Positions 59,901 through 64,000 of a DNA stretch of 64,000 bases are shown piece after piece; position 1 is the first letter of the stretch, and each line of letters opens with the position of its first letter. The notes under the pieces were generated by a model that saw only the letters and a program-made list of their open reading frames with translations, searched no databases and was not told the origin of the DNA. The position numbers were made by a program, and so were the translations under genes. The DNA lies in assembly GCA_013399115.1 (NCBI GenBank), contig VXAA01001148.1:141984-205983 (forward strand), in the 5' to 3' direction. This stretch comes from Anseranas semipalmata (taxonomy: Eukaryota; Chordata; Aves; Anseriformes; Anseranatidae).

Positions 59901-61692
59901 GAAATTCAGTATCCATGATTTCACCTTTTCGGAGTGTCTGGTGTCTCTGAGTCAGGGTACAGGATACAGGGAACAACATAGCAGGAGGCTGAACTGCACT
60001 GAGCAAACAAGACATCATGGCTTTGACTCATCCCTCTTCACAAGTAATAGAAGGATTCATGCTTCCTGAGAAAGGTGTATTACAAATTATCATGATAGTT
60101 TTCAAAAAGCTTTTAGAGTAGTTTGTGAGTGAACAAATTCTTGTCACATTGAAAAAGAAGGATTTCTCATTTTTTCTACAAAACAACTTGTGGCAGAACT
60201 TTTTGTGCACATAGGTGCCAGCTGGTGGTTGCTGACACAGATGGAAAGGTGATCTGCTTAACATTACTACAAAAAAACAAAACCACAAAAAAAAAAGCCT
60301 ACGGATTTTTCCTGCAGAAAGTTTGGTTTGGATAGGCATTTCCACCTGGCATTTCACAACTTGGGAAATGCCAAAAATACACTCTTACTTTACAATGAGT
60401 TTCAGAAACATGACTGGATGAGGCACTGATCTAAAGTCAGCTTAGCATTGCTTTGAGTAGGGGGTTGGACCAGATGAGCTCCAGAAGTTCCTTCCAACAT
60501 AAATTATCCTATGATTGTATGAAATGAGAGATCTACAAGTAGTTACGCAGAGGTTAATTCCGGAATAGAGGAATCTTTCATTCACCTGGAGCTGCAAGAG
60601 AATTTTAAATATGTCAGAAATGGGGCTCTATACAATGCACTTAGTCCAGGTGTCAGAGATGAAATATTTTTAGAGCAAAAATATACAAAATCTGTGACAT
60701 TTTGACTTCACCTTTGTCCTACCTCAGAGAAGACACTTCTCCCCAAATTCAAACCAATGTCCAGAAGCACTATGCTAGGACATTTGGCTCGTTATTGACT
60801 CAGAAGAAGATCATTTACTGGCTCATGAATCTGTCATGATTTCGTGATTTCGTCACCCTGTATTTTTTTCATGGGAGGTTTTCTATGCCATTATCAAGTC
60901 ACTGGTAGAATGAGGTTAAAGGAAATAATACTAGGAAACAGCTTCCCCACTGCCAGTGCTTTGCCTTTGAGAAGGATAGCTTCTTCAAGCCATTTGTTTC
61001 CATCTGGGCACGATGATCCTACCTGGTATCCTGTTCTTGGCAGGAAGGGAAGAACACTGTGAGGAGGCTGGGAGCAGAGATGTGGGGCAGCGCGCGTGGA
61101 AGATGGTAGAGAAAAAAGGCTGGGGCTGGTGAGATGTCTCTGGCCCTACAGCAAGGGTGTCTGAGTTGAAACGTGAGATGACGTCTGTCCTGGCGACTCT
61201 CTGAAGCTGCCCAGGCCATGAGCAGAAAATCTGGGGAACGTGGCAATAAAACTGGCAACTGGCTTTTCTACTGACAACTGGCTTTTTTTGGTCCCTCTGC
61301 CAGTGCTTTTGTATTCCATGGATGTACCATGAACTCAAGAGTTGTTTCTGGTTACTGTCCACTTGTTAGCTTTTATCTGGTCTCGGTCTCTGTCTGCTCA
61401 CATTAACCACTTTTGGCTGGTCCAGGCCTTTAAATAATGCTAAAGCCTTCTGTAGCATTTGACATGCACTGGCTGGGAAATCGATAGGAAAAAATAATGC
61501 AGTGGAAAAGGGGTGCAGATTCACTGTGACCTGGTGTTTGAGATGGCGCATTGGCCTCCAGATTCACAGGAAATGTTTCTTTGTGTTGAGTTGTTTCTTT
61601 TTGTTTTCAGGTGCAGATCCAGAACAAGAAAGTTGACCTTTCCAAAGTGTCGTCCAAGTGTGGCTCAAAAGCAAATATCAAGCATAAGCCAG
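5770..61692 (+). CDS. MAP4: MAP4, microtubule-associated protein 4 (partial, spliced; ends outside window)
   Basis: MAP4 binds along microtubules through tau/MAP2-type repeats, stabilises them, and carries a long acidic projection domain. Predicted join: 5770-5901, 9253-9363, 9973-10101, 10556-10630, 11934-12074, 13613-14230, 15352-15498, 16310-16480, 17619-21968 (probably optional), 44367-44467, 45393-45605, 47434-47611, 51851-51910, 52073-52395, 54692-54820, 56399-56491, 58595-58675 (probably optional), 61611-61692. An alternative first exon is proposed at 30659-32192. Every junction has AG/GT ends and the reading frame stays open throughout. Identity rests on the block [18 protein letters not shown] (44367 exon), which closely matches my recall of mammalian MAP4, and on three repeats with K[IC]GS and PGGG motifs. 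The initiator-Met exon and the last repeat and C-terminal exons are missing. The isoform combinations are inferred; transcripts were not available. Confidence 0.93.
7461..7490. repeat. AT-rich dinucleotide microsatellite
   Basis: An ACATATATAT…TGTATATATATT run, an interrupted TA repeat. Confidence 0.9.
8491..8513. repeat. AG dinucleotide microsatellite
   Basis: Eight consecutive AG units followed by AAGAAG. Confidence 0.9.
9253..9363 (+). CDS. MAP4: MAP4 exon, projection domain (DPFSMH segment)
   Basis: Thirty-seven codons, phase 1 at both ends, with a CCCCTCAG acceptor and a CACG/GTGAGT donor. The joined codon gives [17 protein letters not shown], which matches mammalian MAP4 DPFKMYHDDDLADLVFP. 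This is the strongest N-terminal evidence for the gene identity. The peptide is acidic and without predicted secondary-structure motifs, as expected for the projection arm. Confidence 0.93.
9364..9972 (+). other. MAP4 intron (609 nt)
   Basis: No coding signal. Contains a TTTG tetranucleotide run at about 9522-9546. Confidence 0.8.
9973..10101 (+). CDS. MAP4: MAP4 exon, projection domain
   Basis: Forty-three codons, phase 1 at both ends, with acceptor TTCGTTAG and donor ACAG/GTAAGA. The peptide is hydrophobic/proline-rich at first ([12 protein letters not shown]) and then acidic ([17 protein letters not shown]). I see only loose similarity to the mammalian segment in this position, so the call rests on splice signals, phase and open frame with its neighbours. 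Confidence 0.85.
10102..10555 (+). other. MAP4 intron (454 nt)
   Basis: Nothing recognised apart from the splice signals. Confidence 0.8.
10556..10630 (+). CDS. MAP4: MAP4 small exon, projection domain
   Basis: Twenty-five codons (75 nt), phase 1 at both ends. The acceptor TTTTTCCCTAG has a good pyrimidine tract and the donor is TCAG/GTAAAA. It encodes [17 protein letters not shown] and a short tail ending in EPS. Its small size and symmetric phase make it a plausible cassette exon. No homology was recognised beyond its position. Confidence 0.8.
10631..11933 (+). other. MAP4 intron
   Basis: AT-rich; nothing recognised beyond splice signals. Confidence 0.75.
11934..12074 (+). CDS. MAP4: MAP4 exon, Ala/Pro/Glu-rich projection domain
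   Basis: Forty-seven codons, phase 1 at both ends. The acceptor follows a TTTTTTATGCCCAG tract and the donor is CAG/GTAAAG. The peptide is rich in Pro, Ala, Thr and Glu (for example [10 protein letters not shown] and [11 protein letters not shown]), which is typical of the disordered MAP4 arm. It shares composition with the repeat-bearing exon that follows but has no clear repeat of its own. Confidence 0.85.
12075..13612 (+). other. MAP4 intron containing a long hairpin
   Basis: No coding signal. The notable structure is the imperfect inverted repeat at 12376-12487, listed separately. The remainder is AT-rich. Confidence 0.75.
12376..12487. repeat. Long imperfect inverted repeat (hairpin), arms ~45 nt, loop ~18 nt
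   Basis: Left arm 12376-12421 and right arm 12440-12487. The reverse complement of the right arm matches the left at about 35 of 40 positions over the core (CTGCTGTCTA, then CCTTAAAAACTCT), with a 2-nt bulge nearer the loop and TTTTAA closing the stem. Transcribed, it would fold into a pre-miRNA-sized stem-loop; one of the differences (U opposite G at 12395) would still pair. It could also be a palindromic transposon remnant. No mature small RNA was recognised. Confidence 0.75.
13613..14230 (+). CDS. MAP4: MAP4 exon carrying the 16-residue projection repeats
   Basis: Two hundred and six codons, phase 1 at both ends, with acceptor TTTCTGTAG and donor GCAG/GTGAGC. The middle of the exon is a run of 16-residue units beginning with D and containing FAP-x-A-[ED], spaced by exact multiples of 8 residues. 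It occupies the position of the short KDM-type repeats known from the mammalian MAP4 projection domain, but the repeat sequence is different (Phe/Ala/Pro-rich rather than Lys-Asp-Met). The region is acidic and probably disordered. Confidence 0.92.
13711..14158 (+). repeat. Coding tandem repeat, 48-nt (16-residue) unit
   Basis: Successive units start with D-[VALFS]-x-F and end about 16 residues later with an aliphatic residue or [18 protein letters not shown], then two 24-residue units (16 plus 8), then [48 protein letters not shown] and [16 protein letters not shown]. The 24-residue units look like a unit with a half-unit insertion (FAPA-x-DAGFAPA). All steps keep the reading frame. Confidence 0.85.
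14231..15351 (+). other. MAP4 intron
   Basis: AT-rich; nothing recognised beyond splice signals. Confidence 0.75.
15352..15498 (+). CDS. MAP4: MAP4 exon, acidic projection domain
   Basis: Forty-nine codons, phase 1 at both ends. The acceptor is CATTTGCAG and the donor CAGCAG/GTGAGA. The peptide is acidic and Pro/His-rich with a short internal duplication (HLPEQMN and HLPEPA). Read-through past the donor stays open for another 60 codons, but the donor is strong and the frame continues into the next exon. Confidence 0.85.
15499..16309 (+). other. MAP4 intron (811 nt)
   Basis: AT-rich; nothing recognised beyond splice signals and a long T tract before the acceptor. Confidence 0.8.
16310..16480 (+). 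CDS. MAP4: MAP4 exon, Glu/Gln-rich projection domain
   Basis: Fifty-seven codons, phase 1 at both ends. A very long T-rich tract precedes the ATTTCAG acceptor, and the donor is ACAG/GTAGAA. The peptide is Glu/Gln-rich ([23 protein letters not shown]) and begins [14 protein letters not shown]. This is the last exon before the giant exon. Confidence 0.85.
16481..17618 (+). other. MAP4 intron before the giant exon
   Basis: Contains an interrupted TA repeat at 17541-17566, followed by a T run about 50 nt before the giant-exon acceptor. No coding signal. Confidence 0.75.
17541..17566. repeat. TA-rich microsatellite near the giant-exon acceptor
   Basis: TTTATATATACATATATA-type run immediately upstream of the splice acceptor region. 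Length variation here would change the distance to the acceptor. Confidence 0.85.
17619..21968 (+). CDS. MAP4: MAP4 giant exon (1450 codons), probably an isoform-specific projection insert
   Basis: A 4350-nt stop-free block in phase with its neighbours, entered at ATTCCAG/GT and left at AAAAAG/GTGTGT, phase 1 at both ends. It starts [12 protein letters not shown], then has a run of Lys ([13 protein letters not shown] near 17935-17975), then about eleven units of a ~75-residue repeat with recurring basic clusters such as [12 protein letters not shown]. It ends in a Lys/Glu-rich tail ([16 protein letters not shown]). Mammalian MAP4 is known to have a muscle form with an extra coding exon of about 3.2 kb; this is the likely counterpart, and somewhat longer. 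That equivalence is inferred. Omitting the exon leaves the rest in frame. An alternative acceptor at 17602 is possible but less well supported. Confidence 0.92.
18464..20790 (+). repeat. Coding tandem repeat, ~225-nt (~75-residue) unit, about 11 copies
   Basis: Anchor motif S-[FP]-x-[EQ]-Q-[PV] followed by an aliphatic residue recurs at nt 18464 (weak), 18683, 18917, 19142, 19364, 19589, 19814, 20024, 20258, 20492 and 20720. The steps are 73, 78, 75, 74, 75, 75, 70, 78, 78 and 76 residues. About 20-30 residues after each anchor comes a DKxKE-like motif (for example SDKDKE, PDKGRE, MNKGKE), and before each anchor a basic stretch. The basic stretch is strong (KK[RK]GSDGKSKK type) before 19142, 19364, 19814, 20258 and 20720 and degenerate before the others. 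From 19364 on, every second unit is the strong type. Confidence 0.88.
21969..30519 (+). other. MAP4 intron between giant exon and alternative first exon
   Basis: No exon recognised. It holds GC-rich pockets at about 23600-23870, 25180-25500 and 27490-27680, a poly-A run at about 27399-27414 and weak CR1-like scraps near 24187 and 26830. Short frames in the GC-rich pockets overlap on both strands and look fortuitous. Confidence 0.7.
26830..26885 (+). mobile_element. Possible CR1 3'-end remnant
   Basis: TTGGACTTAGATGATCTTTG followed by a CCTATTCTATTC-like end resembles the conserved 3' terminus of avian CR1 (GTTGGACTAGATGATCTTT…ATTCTATGATTC). Short and diverged. Confidence 0.45.
30520..30658 (+). 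promoter_or_regulatory. GC-rich putative internal promoter and 5' leader
   Basis: A local rise in G+C with several CpGs (CGCGAGCGCGGGGGC region near 30558-30575) and an Sp1-like G-rich run (GGGGTGGGGAGGAGGG, 30535-30550) lies directly before an ATG-initiated coding block. No TATA box was seen. Between about 30560 and 30658 there is no ATG, so 30659 would be the first start codon of a transcript beginning here. The placement is inferred from sequence only. Confidence 0.4.
30659..32192 (+). CDS. MAP4: MAP4 alternative first exon or large isoform-specific exon
   Basis: A 511-codon open block from an ATG with G at -3 (GAGATGT) to the donor GATG/GTATGT, leaving in phase 1 and so joining exactly to the 44367 exon. 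The frame is also open upstream to 30515, behind a TAA at 30512. Acceptors in the right phase (after 30590 or 30623) exist but lack a convincing pyrimidine tract, so an alternative first exon is preferred. The protein starts [17 protein letters not shown], is Ser/Lys/Glu-rich, and has blocks that look constrained: [13 protein letters not shown] followed by [10 protein letters not shown] (31588-31658), and [16 protein letters not shown] (31738-31785). It could correspond to a short tissue-specific MAP4 isoform; I did not recognise it with certainty. Confidence 0.75.
38640..38955 (+). mobile_element. Old CR1 LINE 3' fragment
   Basis: The 3' end is clear: GACCTCCAGACATCCCTTCC, then a CTATGATTCTATGATTC tail. 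Upstream, ACTGGACAAAGTCCTGAGCAA and TGTTTTGAGTCGGGA match the usual order of the CR1 3' region. The 5' boundary is uncertain. A second TTCCAACCTACATTATTCTG copy of the tail follows at 38956-38976. Confidence 0.75.
41105..41475. promoter_or_regulatory. CpG-dense intronic island
   Basis: High G+C with dozens of CpGs by eye, against an AT-richer intron. It contains TGCTGACTCAGC at 41391-41402, which matches 12 of the 13 bases of the Maf/NF-E2 (MARE) palindrome. It could be an enhancer or an internal promoter 2.9 kb before the common acceptor exon at 44367, or an unremarkable GC-rich patch. Confidence 0.4.
42942..43053 (-). mobile_element. CR1 LINE 3' fragment, minus strand
   Basis: Begins with the reverse-complemented octamer tail (CAGAATCACAGAATCACAG), then TTGGAAGAGACCTCCAAGAT and CACCTAGTCCAACCTCTGAC, the conserved CR1 3' end read backwards. 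Truncated at the 5' side of the element near 43053. Confidence 0.85.
44367..44467 (+). CDS. MAP4: MAP4 exon, start of the constitutive basic region
   Basis: Enters in phase 1 and exits in phase 0. The acceptor is TTTTTTGCCAG and the donor AAAG/GTAGGT. It contains [18 protein letters not shown], near-identical to the mammalian MAP4 junction between projection and Pro-rich regions. Because the giant exon, the alternative first exon and the 16480 donor all end in phase 1, this exon is the common acceptor for every isoform proposed here. The PPSPEK site is a typical proline-directed phosphorylation context. Confidence 0.96.
44468..45392 (+). other. MAP4 intron (925 nt)
   Basis: No coding signal. 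Ends with an unusually long T/G-rich tract (45328-45380) that probably serves as the pyrimidine tract of the next acceptor. Confidence 0.8.
45393..45605 (+). CDS. MAP4: MAP4 exon, Pro/Ala/Thr/Lys-rich microtubule-affinity region
   Basis: Seventy-one codons, phase 0 at both ends. The acceptor CATAAAG is A-rich close to the AG, but a long T-rich tract (45328-45380) lies just upstream. The donor is AAAG/GTAAGA. The peptide is a string of T/S-P-K-R-P motifs ([15 protein letters not shown]) ending in PKETKPK, matching the mammalian basic Pro-rich region in layout (PPKRPAVASARPS). Proline-directed kinases phosphorylate this region in MAP4 and tau. Confidence 0.92.
45606..47433 (+). other. MAP4 intron
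   Basis: AT-rich; nothing recognised beyond splice signals. Confidence 0.75.
47434..47611 (+). CDS. MAP4: MAP4 exon, Pro/Ser/Thr-rich basic region
   Basis: Enters in phase 0 and exits in phase 1, with acceptor CCATTTTCAG and donor AACAT/GTAAGT. It begins [16 protein letters not shown] and ends [12 protein letters not shown], comparable to mammalian IADAKAPEKRASPSKP. There are repeated TPR/SPP motifs. It continues the basic region that flanks the microtubule-binding repeats. Confidence 0.92.
48562..48618. repeat. Short tandem repeat of a TTTCATTAAC unit
   Basis: Three spaced copies of GTTTCATTAAC (the first AGTTTCATTAAC, the next two TCTGTTTCATTAACT), period 17-20 nt. Confidence 0.7.
51776..51824. 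repeat. 12-nt repeat TCTCTGAAATAC (3 copies) enclosing a hairpin
   Basis: Copies end at 51787, 51799 and 51824. Between the second and third lies CAGAGAGC-TTTC-GCTCTCTG (51799-51818), a perfect 8-bp stem with a 4-nt loop. The likely branch site TACTAAT begins 4 nt after the stem. Confidence 0.85.
51851..51910 (+). CDS. MAP4: MAP4 60-nt exon, [12 protein letters not shown] segment
   Basis: Twenty codons, phase 1 at both ends; acceptor TTGGGCAG and donor TCAG/GTAATT. The peptide [18 protein letters not shown] matches mammalian MAP4 IKTEGKPAEVKKMTAKSV. The frame is symmetric, so skipping would be tolerated. A near-consensus branch site TACTAAT lies at 51822-51828, and a perfect hairpin precedes it (51799-51818). 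Confidence 0.9.
52073..52395 (+). CDS. MAP4: MAP4 exon, Pro-rich region plus microtubule-binding repeat 1
   Basis: Enters in phase 1 and exits in phase 0; acceptor AATTGTAG and donor GAAAG/GTAAGT. The first part is Thr/Lys/Pro-rich (begins [11 protein letters not shown], like mammalian ADLSRPKSTST). The last 20 codons (52339-52395) are the first tau-type repeat: [18 protein letters not shown]. The Ser of KIGS is the MARK-kinase site known in this family. The repeat contacts the microtubule surface. Confidence 0.96.
52396..54691 (+). other. MAP4 intron
   Basis: No coding signal; read-through of the previous frame stays open to about 52599 but shows hydrophobic, intron-like translation. No repeats recognised. 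Confidence 0.75.
54692..54820 (+). CDS. MAP4: MAP4 exon, inter-repeat linker
   Basis: Forty-three codons, phase 0 at both ends; acceptor CTCCATCTAG and donor GGGAAA/GTGAGT. It begins [19 protein letters not shown] and ends APKQPNGK, matching mammalian KVEKKTEAAATTRKPESN and QKQPAGK. It separates repeat 1 from repeat 2, a MAP4 feature absent from tau, where the repeats are contiguous. Confidence 0.94.
54821..56398 (+). other. MAP4 intron
   Basis: A GC-rich pocket at about 56000-56170 with several CpGs; otherwise nothing recognised beyond splice signals. Confidence 0.75.
56399..56491 (+). CDS. MAP4: MAP4 microtubule-binding repeat 2 exon (93 nt)
   Basis: Thirty-one codons, phase 0 at both ends, same size as tau exon 10. 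The acceptor is ATTCCAG and the donor GGAAT/GTAAGT. It encodes [16 protein letters not shown] followed by [15 protein letters not shown], nearly identical to mammalian MAP4 repeat 2. It carries the KCGS kinase site and one Cys. By analogy with tau exon 10 it could be alternatively spliced; nothing in the sequence proves that. Confidence 0.97.
56492..58594 (+). other. MAP4 intron between repeat-2 exon and cassette exon
   Basis: AT-rich; nothing recognised beyond splice signals. Confidence 0.75.
58595..58675 (+). CDS. MAP4: Candidate MAP4 cassette exon, 27-residue Pro/Ser-rich insert between repeats 2 and 3
   Basis: 81 nt, phase 0 at both ends, with a strong acceptor (TTATTCTTTCCAG) and donor (CCAAT/GTGAGT). 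It encodes [17 protein letters not shown] and then [10 protein letters not shown]: Pro/Ser-rich with one Cys, no repeat motif. Skipping it joins GGGN directly to VQIQNKK as in the known mammalian protein, so it is probably optional. The phase, ends and open frame all fit; conservation and expression are unknown to me. Confidence 0.7.
59069..59245 (-). mobile_element. CR1 LINE 3' fragment, minus strand
   Basis: CAGAATCCCAGGCTAGATGA, GTTGGCAGGGACCTCTGG, CCCAACCCCTGCTCCAG and CAGGATCATG-like motifs (here CCCAGGACCATGTCCAGGC) are the reverse complement of an avian CR1 3' end. The boundary on the right is approximate. Confidence 0.82.
60405..60525 (+). mobile_element. CR1 LINE 3' fragment, plus strand
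   Basis: GCTTTGAGTAGGGGGTTGGA, CCAGATGAGCTCCAGAAG and TTCCTTCCAAC, followed by a decayed TCCTATGATTGTATG tail, form a CR1 3' end. Confidence 0.8.
61611..61692 (+). CDS. MAP4: MAP4 microtubule-binding repeat 3 exon (82 nt)
   Basis: Enters in phase 0, exits in phase 1, same size as tau exon 11. The acceptor follows a T-rich tract (TTTGTTTTCAG); the donor is CCAG/GTAGAA. It encodes [16 protein letters not shown] then [12 protein letters not shown], with the remaining GGD expected at the start of the next exon beyond the window. It contains the KCGS site and one Cys. No downstream MAP4 exon was found in 61693-64000. Confidence 0.97.
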
Positions 61693-62413
61693 GTAGAAAT
61701 TTTACCATTTCCTCATGATTTGTCTGCAGAAATTGCAAGTCACTTAAATATTGCCCTGGATTGTGACTGAACTAGTTTAAGGGGTCTGTTGCTTTCCAGG
61801 AGTATTTCTAGAAGTACTGTCCCTGGTGGCTTCTTGAGCAGAGGAGGGGATTAGGAGATGTGGGTTTTCGTCTTGCCTGTGGAGATAATCTACAGCTTTG
61901 ACTCAGTTCTCTTTCCTCCCCGTCTTACCCTGACTATTTCAGGAGTGTGGAAGCTTCATTCATGCTCACAGAGGGTTTTGGGGCTCTGTGGATGAAGGTG
62001 CCATGGAAGAATAAAGTAACTTCCCTCCAGTTCTTCAAAGCAGATACAAGGGACATTTTAGCCTTCAGTTCAGTAGCAACTCCTGTCTTATAAACAACAC
62101 TTTTGGCTCTTTAATGATGTATTATGGGAAGAGCGTGCAGGAATTGTTTGTTCCCCGTTGAGAACACGGCAGATACTCTGCATGGATTCCTGCGAATCTC
62201 AGGTGTCCTAACCAAGCCATGACCAGCTTACCTCTCAGCTGGAGCGTAGGCAAGTCTCGAGTTCCAGGTGCTGAGGCTGTTAGCAGATTGTTTGAACTGT
62301 GCCTTTGTAGCATCCTAAAGTACAGCCAGTTTACTGACTTCTGGTGGTTTGTCCATATCTGAGGAAGACTCCTGGCAATCAAACATCTGTGTGCAAGGGA
62401 CAAAGTTCACTGA

Positions 62414-63226
62414 CCAAAACATAACATCCTCATCAACAAGCTCAGGAAGTGCGGCCTAGATGAGTGGACGGTGAGGTGGATTGGCAATTGGCTGGACGAC
62501 AGAGCTCAGAGAGTTGTACTTAGTGGTGCAGAATCTACTTGGAAGCCTGTAGCTAGCGGTGTCCCCCAGGGGTCAGTACTGGGTCCAGTGTTGTTCAACT
62601 TACTCATCAACGACCTGGACAATGGAACAGAGTGCACCCTCAGCAAGTTTGCTGATGACACGAAGCTCGGAGGAGTGTCCCCAGAGGGCTGTGCTGCCAT
62701 TCAGAGGGACCTGGACAGGCTGGAGGGTTGGGCCGAGGGGAACCTCATGAAGTTCAACAAGGGCAAGTGCAGGGTCCTGCACCTAGGGAGGAATAACGCC
62801 ATGCACCAGTACAGGTTGGGGGCTGATCCGCTGGAGTGCAGCTCTGCGGAGAAGGACCTGGGAGTCCTGGTGGACAGCAGGTTGTCCATGAGCCAGCAGT
62901 GTGCCCTTGTGGCCAAGAAGGCCAATGGTGTCCTGGGGTGCATTAGGAGGAGTGTTGCCAGCAGGTCGAGGGAGGGGATCCTGCCCCTCTGCTCAGCCCT
63001 GGTGAGGCCACACCTGGAGCATTGGGTCCAGTTCTGGGCTCCCCGGTACAGGAGGGACATGGAGCTCCTGGAGCGGGTCCAGCGGAGGGCTACGAAGATG
63101 ATGAGGGGACTGGAGCATCTCTCATACGAGGAGAGGCTGAGAGAGCTGGGCCTGTTTAGCTTGGAGAAGAGAAGGCTGAGAGGGGATCTTATCAATGTGT
63201 ACAAGTATCTGAAGGGAGGGTGTTGA
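62414..63226 (+). pseudogene. CR1 ORF2 reverse-transcriptase fragment, broken
   Basis: Open for about 270 codons. The RT signatures [10 protein letters not shown] (62558-62587) and the catalytic FADD (62648-62659) are present, followed by the conserved CR1 C-terminal region. It lacks the endonuclease and the N-terminal RT part. A TGA at 63224 interrupts the family's usual reading frame, which remains recognisable for about 65 more codons to another TGA near 63413, so this copy cannot make the full protein. The first TGA is compatible with CpG decay of an Arg codon. Confidence 0.9.
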
Positions 63227-63533
63227 GAGGATGGGGCCGGACTCTTTTCAGTGGTGCCCAGTGACAGGACAAGAGACAACGGGCACAAAGTGAAGCACAG
63301 GAAGTTCCAGTTGAATACGAGGGGGCAATTCTGTACTGTGAGGGTGACAGAGCACTGGAACAGGCTGCCCAGAGAGGCTGTGGAGTCTCCTTCTCTGGAG
63401 ATATCCAAAACCTGACTGGATGCCATCCTGTGCAACGTGCTCTAGGTGACCCTGCTCGGCAAGGGGGTTGGACCAGATGATCTCCAGAGGTCCCTTCCAA
63501 CCCCACCCATTCTGGGATTCTGGGATTCTGTGA
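62414..63533 (+). mobile_element. 5'-truncated CR1 LINE, 1.1 kb, with octamer tail
   Basis: A non-LTR retrotransposon fragment in the same orientation as MAP4. It holds the C-terminal part of the reverse-transcriptase ORF, then the CR1 3' region (GGGGGTTGGACCAGATGATC, then TCCCTTCCAACCCC) and a terminal ATTCTGGG-ATTCTGGG-ATTCTGTG tail at 63509-63532. It is much better preserved than the other CR1 pieces in the window. 5' truncation is usual for LINE insertions; the 5' edge is approximate. Confidence 0.93.
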
Positions 63534-64000
63534 AAAGCTGAAAACAATTACTACAAGCTTTTCTTTGTCTGCTCCTGGGAGTTTCCTGCACCCTTTCTGC
63601 CAGCCTGTTAGGTTCAAAGCAGTTCAACCTTACACACAGAGCACCGCGGTTCAACGCCTCAAAACGTGCTCCAGGTTTGAGAACGTGGTGCCACAAACAT
63701 GACCTCTGTTTATTCAGTACTCTGTAATAACAAGCTCTGTGCAACAATAACTGCTCTTGTCCAGGGCTGATTAAAGCAGAGTAATCCATCCAGAATTATC
63801 TGTTGTCAGATGTTTTAACTGATTTTGTTGAACCCAATCAGTTGGCTTCCATCACTGGCCGTGCAAAGCTTCCAAGGTGCTGAGGACGGTGTATTGAATG
63901 ATGTCACTGGGATGCGAAGTTGTGCTCAGTAATATTTAAATAGTTTTCTGAGAAACCTGCTGGAATATGGATTGCACATACCCTCTTAATTTATTAATGG

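Larger units (their letters stand above)
58676..61610 (+). other. MAP4 intron between cassette exon and repeat-3 exon
   Basis: Contains two CR1 fragments in opposite orientations (59069-59245 minus, 60405-60525 plus). No coding signal. Confidence 0.75.
61693..64000 (+). other. Partial MAP4 intron after the repeat-3 exon
   Basis: Dominated by the CR1 insertion at about 62414-63533. No exon encoding the expected GGD-V-K-I-E continuation of repeat 3 was found, so the next exon lies beyond 64000. Confidence 0.75.

Noticed and set aside
62701..63435. A 244-codon minus-strand frame in the CR1 element
   Set aside because: It is antisense to the reverse-transcriptase frame, which carries the recognisable family motifs.

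Overview
The window is vertebrate nuclear DNA. Its repeats are chicken-repeat-1 (CR1) LINE copies whose tails carry ATTCTATG/ATTCTGGG-type octamers, which points to a bird or close sauropsid; I cannot name the species. Almost the whole window is one gene on the + strand, microtubule-associated protein 4 (MAP4). It runs from an intron near the 5' end of the gene (1-5769) to an intron just after the third visible microtubule-binding repeat (61693-64000). The start codon exon and the last exons lie outside the window.

5.7-22 kb holds the projection domain. Nine consecutive exons (5770-5901, 9253-9363, 9973-10101, 10556-10630, 11934-12074, 13613-14230, 15352-15498, 16310-16480, 17619-21968) all begin and end in phase 1 and are multiples of three, so any subset can be skipped in frame. 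Exon 13613-14230 is built from 16-residue repeats. Exon 17619-21968 is a 4350-nt giant exon containing about eleven copies of a degenerate ~75-residue repeat with recurring Lys/Arg clusters. It looks like the optional large exon of long (for example muscle) MAP4 forms.

22-44 kb is long intron, interrupted by a second large coding block (30659-32192). This block sits behind a GC-rich segment and looks like an alternative first exon. The intron also has several GC-rich, CpG-dense pockets (best 41105-41475) and CR1 remnants.

44-62 kb encodes the Pro/Ser/Thr/Lys-rich basic region and the tau/MAP2-type microtubule-binding repeats. Repeat 1 is in 52073-52395, repeat 2 in 56399-56491 and repeat 3 in 61611-61692. 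The repeat-2 and repeat-3 exons have the sizes known for tau exons 10 and 11 (93 and 82 nt). Between them is an extra 81-nt Pro/Ser-rich cassette (58595-58675). Downstream, 59-63.5 kb is rich in CR1, including a 1.1-kb copy with a broken reverse-transcriptase reading frame.

I found no second protein-coding gene, rRNA, tRNA or CRISPR array. The most interesting unexplained structures are the giant-exon repeat, the alternative first exon, the extra cassette between repeats 2 and 3, a long imperfect hairpin at 12376-12487, and a perfect small hairpin just upstream of a splice branch site at 51799-51818.
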